A DNA stretch of 64,000 nt from an uncultured Bacteroidota bacterium (GTDB taxonomy: Bacteria > Bacteroidota > Bacteroidia > Chitinophagales > Chitinophagaceae). Location of the stretch: NCBI GenBank assembly GCA_903903635.1, contig CAIUZK010000256.1, positions 30,809 to 94,808 on the forward strand, written 5' to 3'. The notes below the pieces were generated by a model. The model made no database searches. It was given only the letters and a program-made list of their open reading frames with translations, and was not told the origin of the DNA. Below are positions 62,801-64,000 of the stretch, in pieces. A program made the position numbers and the translations under genes. Position 1 is the first letter of the stretch; each line of letters opens with the position of its first letter.

Positions 62801-64000
62801 CAGGATTTCCTGTAGCGGGAACCGGTGGCGCTATAAGCTTTGGTATCTTTAACACAGTTGGCACTTATACAGTAAAAGCAAATCCCGGCACATCGTGCGA
62901 AACCAGCATGGCAGGTGTAGCGGTTGTTTCCACCTATTCATTGCCTACAGTTTATACTGTATCAGGCGGTGGTGGCTATTGTACAGGCGCTTCAGGTGTC
63001 CATATCTACCTTTCCGGATCAAATACCGGAGTTGCCTACCAATTGTTTAATGGGGTAACTGCCAGTGGCGCGCCTCTTTCAGGCACCTCTGCTGTACTCG
63101 ATTTCGGTTCTGTTACCACAGCCGGAACCTATACCATTAAAGCTACTGATGCAACATCAGGATGTATCAATACTATGACCGGCAGCGCTGTAGTTACCAT
63201 TAATCCGGCACCGGTTGCTTATTCAGTTACAGGCGGCGGGGCTTATTGCGCAGGTGGCGCAGGTGTTGCAGTAGGTCTTGGTAATTCTGCCGCAGGCATT
63301 AATTACCAGTTATACAGATCCGGCATAGCAATCGGCGCTCCGGTAGCAGGCATAGGTGGGGCAATAACTTTTGGAGCCCAGACTATTGCAGGAACCTACA
63401 CCGTAGTTGCTACCAATACAACAACAGGTTGTACCGGCAATATGACTGGTAGTGCAACTATCACCATAGGCTCACTGCCCACAGTATTTAATGTAACCGG
63501 CGGCGGCGCTTATTGCACCGGCGGCACAGGTGTTCATATAGGTTTGAGCGGATCTGCCGTTGGTGTGAATTATCAGCTTTACAGCGGTGTCCTTCCGTTC
63601 GGCGCAATCATAGCCGGAACCGGTTCGGCAATCGACTTCGGCCTCATAACAACATTAGGTACCTATACCGCTGTTGCTACCAGCACTTCAGGATCATGTA
63701 CCAATACCATGCTGGGCAGCACAATCGTTTTCCTGAACCCAGCACCGGTGGCATTCAGTGTTACAGGTGGTGGCGCCTACTGTTCGGGAACAGGCGGACT
63801 ACATATTGGTCTTAGTGGTTCTGTAATAGGCACAAATTATTATTTATACAATGGCGCAACACTACTTGGTGGCGCTTCAGGTACCGGCGCTCCTCTGGAT
63901 TTCGGCCTGGAGATCCCTGCCGGAACCTACACTATTAATGCAGCAGTGGCGGGCACCGGTTGCACCGGAAATATGACCGGCAGCGGCGTAATTACTATTA
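59845..64000 (+). CDS. Giant secreted protein: DNRLRE-like domain, Ig-like repeats, 89-residue repeats (partial)
   Basis: An open frame runs from ATG 59845 to the window edge (over 1380 codons, no stop). The signal is MKKLCFVLLLCSLVNSAFAQ. Residues ~20-190 resemble the N-terminal module of the 38850-41738 protein (GSQRSYAVFNLSAAGIPTGS, ITGETGGTSAPKLVINY). Ig-like units with the theme VCxGxxxxLTDxGGGTWTS follow, with a beta-sandwich near residues 390-570 (WTLLYDYYNSTAGSYYW, VQLRWYYNSTW). Five near-identical-length repeats of ~89 residues begin near residue 948. A T9SS signal is expected beyond the edge (inference). Confidence 0.85.
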   Translation, partial: MKKLCFVLLLCSLVNSAFAQTATLYATGASGSYTTGNTTTTTRTDNTMTVKNGSQRSYAVFNLSAAGIPTGSTINSATLTFVRTGYTAGSGTTTFAIYGNATNLSTVTTPATLYANIIAGTSMTTTTWGTSTGTTNLALNAGGLALLAANVSNTGFSIGWALAGTSTTRLYTITGETGGTSAPKLVINYTAPCSGAPAPGNTIASSTNVCNGFSTSLSLQNTIPGTGVSYQWKSAPDVSGAPGTYTSIGGAVSTTYNPTITSTIWYRCDVTCAASATTTSSNQIKVTMLPLPTAITGSATVCEGSSLTLSSTPGGGSWSSSSTGNATIDASLGIITGVLAGNTTIVYTAPDGCTTSRNETINVSPSPVTITPALSYTVCPATSVSPTASSNQPAMNLLYQDFNSGMTGAIGGTWTVVNTGSASPYNWSIVASPGTAYINGDYTPRMESYPDGITSQLITSLISPSFSTVGLTEADLSFNYYIFSSSYYDAAAEIDYSTDGGANWTLLYDYYNSTAGSYYWTAGTPDQTILLPAGALGQPNVQLRWYYNSTWGFYWQVDNISLSVPISALPGSAYTWTGISGATGLSCTNCASPNITPGAGGINNYSVTAVYNGCTRTSGVSVQVNAPGTFSGNAPMCMGGSGITLTNAVTGGTWSSASPGVASINAATGVVTPVAPGTASISYTLPPGCVASITVTVTAPPNTSSFSTSATNPCIGNTATVSTTSSLLAGTYNILYNLTGANSSAGNSAILVVSGGLASFATPALLNSGSTTVTITSITNSAGCTTSLSAGNTATLTVNPLPAAISGASSVCYGLTTTLTDAGGGTWTSNNATIAAVAPATGIVTGVAGGTTTITYTLPTGCKITTPITVNQTPAITGSTGACIGNTASVSDPTPGGTWSSGNVAVATINSSGVFTGVSLGSALISYTLPSTGCSAVQLVTITNPPAVFTVSGGGPYCPGSAGVPIGLSSSSVGFTYQLYLSGVATGFPVAGTGGAISFGIFNTVGTYTVKANPGTSCETSMAGVAVVSTYSLPTVYTVSGGGGYCTGASGVHIYLSGSNTGVAYQLFNGVTASGAPLSGTSAVLDFGSVTTAGTYTIKATDATSGCINTMTGSAVVTINPAPVAYSVTGGGAYCAGGAGVAVGLGNSAAGINYQLYRSGIAIGAPVAGIGGAITFGAQTIAGTYTVVATNTTTGCTGNMTGSATITIGSLPTVFNVTGGGAYCTGGTGVHIGLSGSAVGVNYQLYSGVLPFGAIIAGTGSAIDFGLITTLGTYTAVATSTSGSCTNTMLGSTIVFLNPAPVAFSVTGGGAYCSGTGGLHIGLSGSVIGTNYYLYNGATLLGGASGTGAPLDFGLEIPAGTYTINAAVAGTGCTGNMTGSGVITI
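62686..64000 (+). repeat. Five tandem ~267-bp coding repeats
   Basis: Units start near 62686, 62948, 63217, 63483 and 63750 (spacing 262-269 bp) and encode repeats with V(S/T)GGGxYCxGxxGVxIxLSxS, YQL, FG, GTYT and GCxxxMxGS. They continue to the edge. Confidence 0.85.

Overview
The window looks like a chromosome segment of a free-living member of the Bacteroidota, probably near Chitinophagaceae or Saprospiria (inference). The signs are secreted proteins ending in a type IX secretion (T9SS) type A sorting domain, a TonB-dependent receptor of the outer membrane beta-barrel family, futalosine-pathway menaquinone genes, a FolE/QueD-type/FolB pterin gene set, weak Shine-Dalgarno sites, and a few TAnnTTTG boxes just before start codons.

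Region 1 (1-12487, minus strand) is a respiratory complex I operon, nuoA-B-C-D-H-I-J-K-L-M-N, with nuoN cut by the window start. nuoE, nuoF and nuoG (the NADH-oxidising N-module) are absent from the operon. Their usual place between nuoD and nuoH holds a repeat array and a Uma2-family nuclease gene. A MNT/HEPN toxin-antitoxin pair sits between nuoA and nuoB, and two unrecognised genes sit between nuoH and nuoI. Three arrays of one degenerate 8-bp repeat lie at operon junctions (nuoN/nuoM, nuoM/nuoL, uma2/nuoD).

Region 2 (12640-16187, plus strand, divergent from nuoA) encodes a two-cluster ferredoxin and both subunits of a 2-oxoacid:ferredoxin oxidoreductase (korA, korB), closed by a clear terminator. 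With the 11-subunit complex this suggests 2-oxoglutarate to ferredoxin to complex I to menaquinone electron flow. Menaquinone genes mqnB and mqnD lie at 54.7-56.2 kb.

Region 3 (16.2-28.4 kb) is mixed: a LAS-type peptidase gene with an in-frame stop, a methyltransferase, the Kup potassium transporter, a PLD-nuclease/helicase/DUF3427 protein overlapping a NUDIX gene (possible defence pair), a zinc ribbon protein, a solitary Vsr endonuclease with short repeats on both sides, a secreted protein and a PDZ protein.

Region 4 (28.4-41.7 kb, minus) holds two tandem TMTC-like membrane glycosyltransferases with TPRs and three large secreted proteins with Ig-like repeats and T9SS signals, two of which carry a glycine-rich domain like that of ALK/LTK. 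A fourth relative runs off the right edge (59845-64000).

Region 5 (41.9-59.5 kb) contains NAD kinase, a POTRA/Omp85-like protein, a heme-motif beta-propeller lipoprotein, folB, an accessory block next to tRNA-Pro(GGG), a TonB receptor, a PIN toxin/antitoxin pair, a DUF1569 protein, a QueD/PTPS homologue with folE, mqnB, mqnD, moaA and an arylsulfotransferase-like protein. In the accessory block three small genes are each followed by a repeated hairpin ending in TTCGAACT, and pieces of the tRNA 3' end recur.
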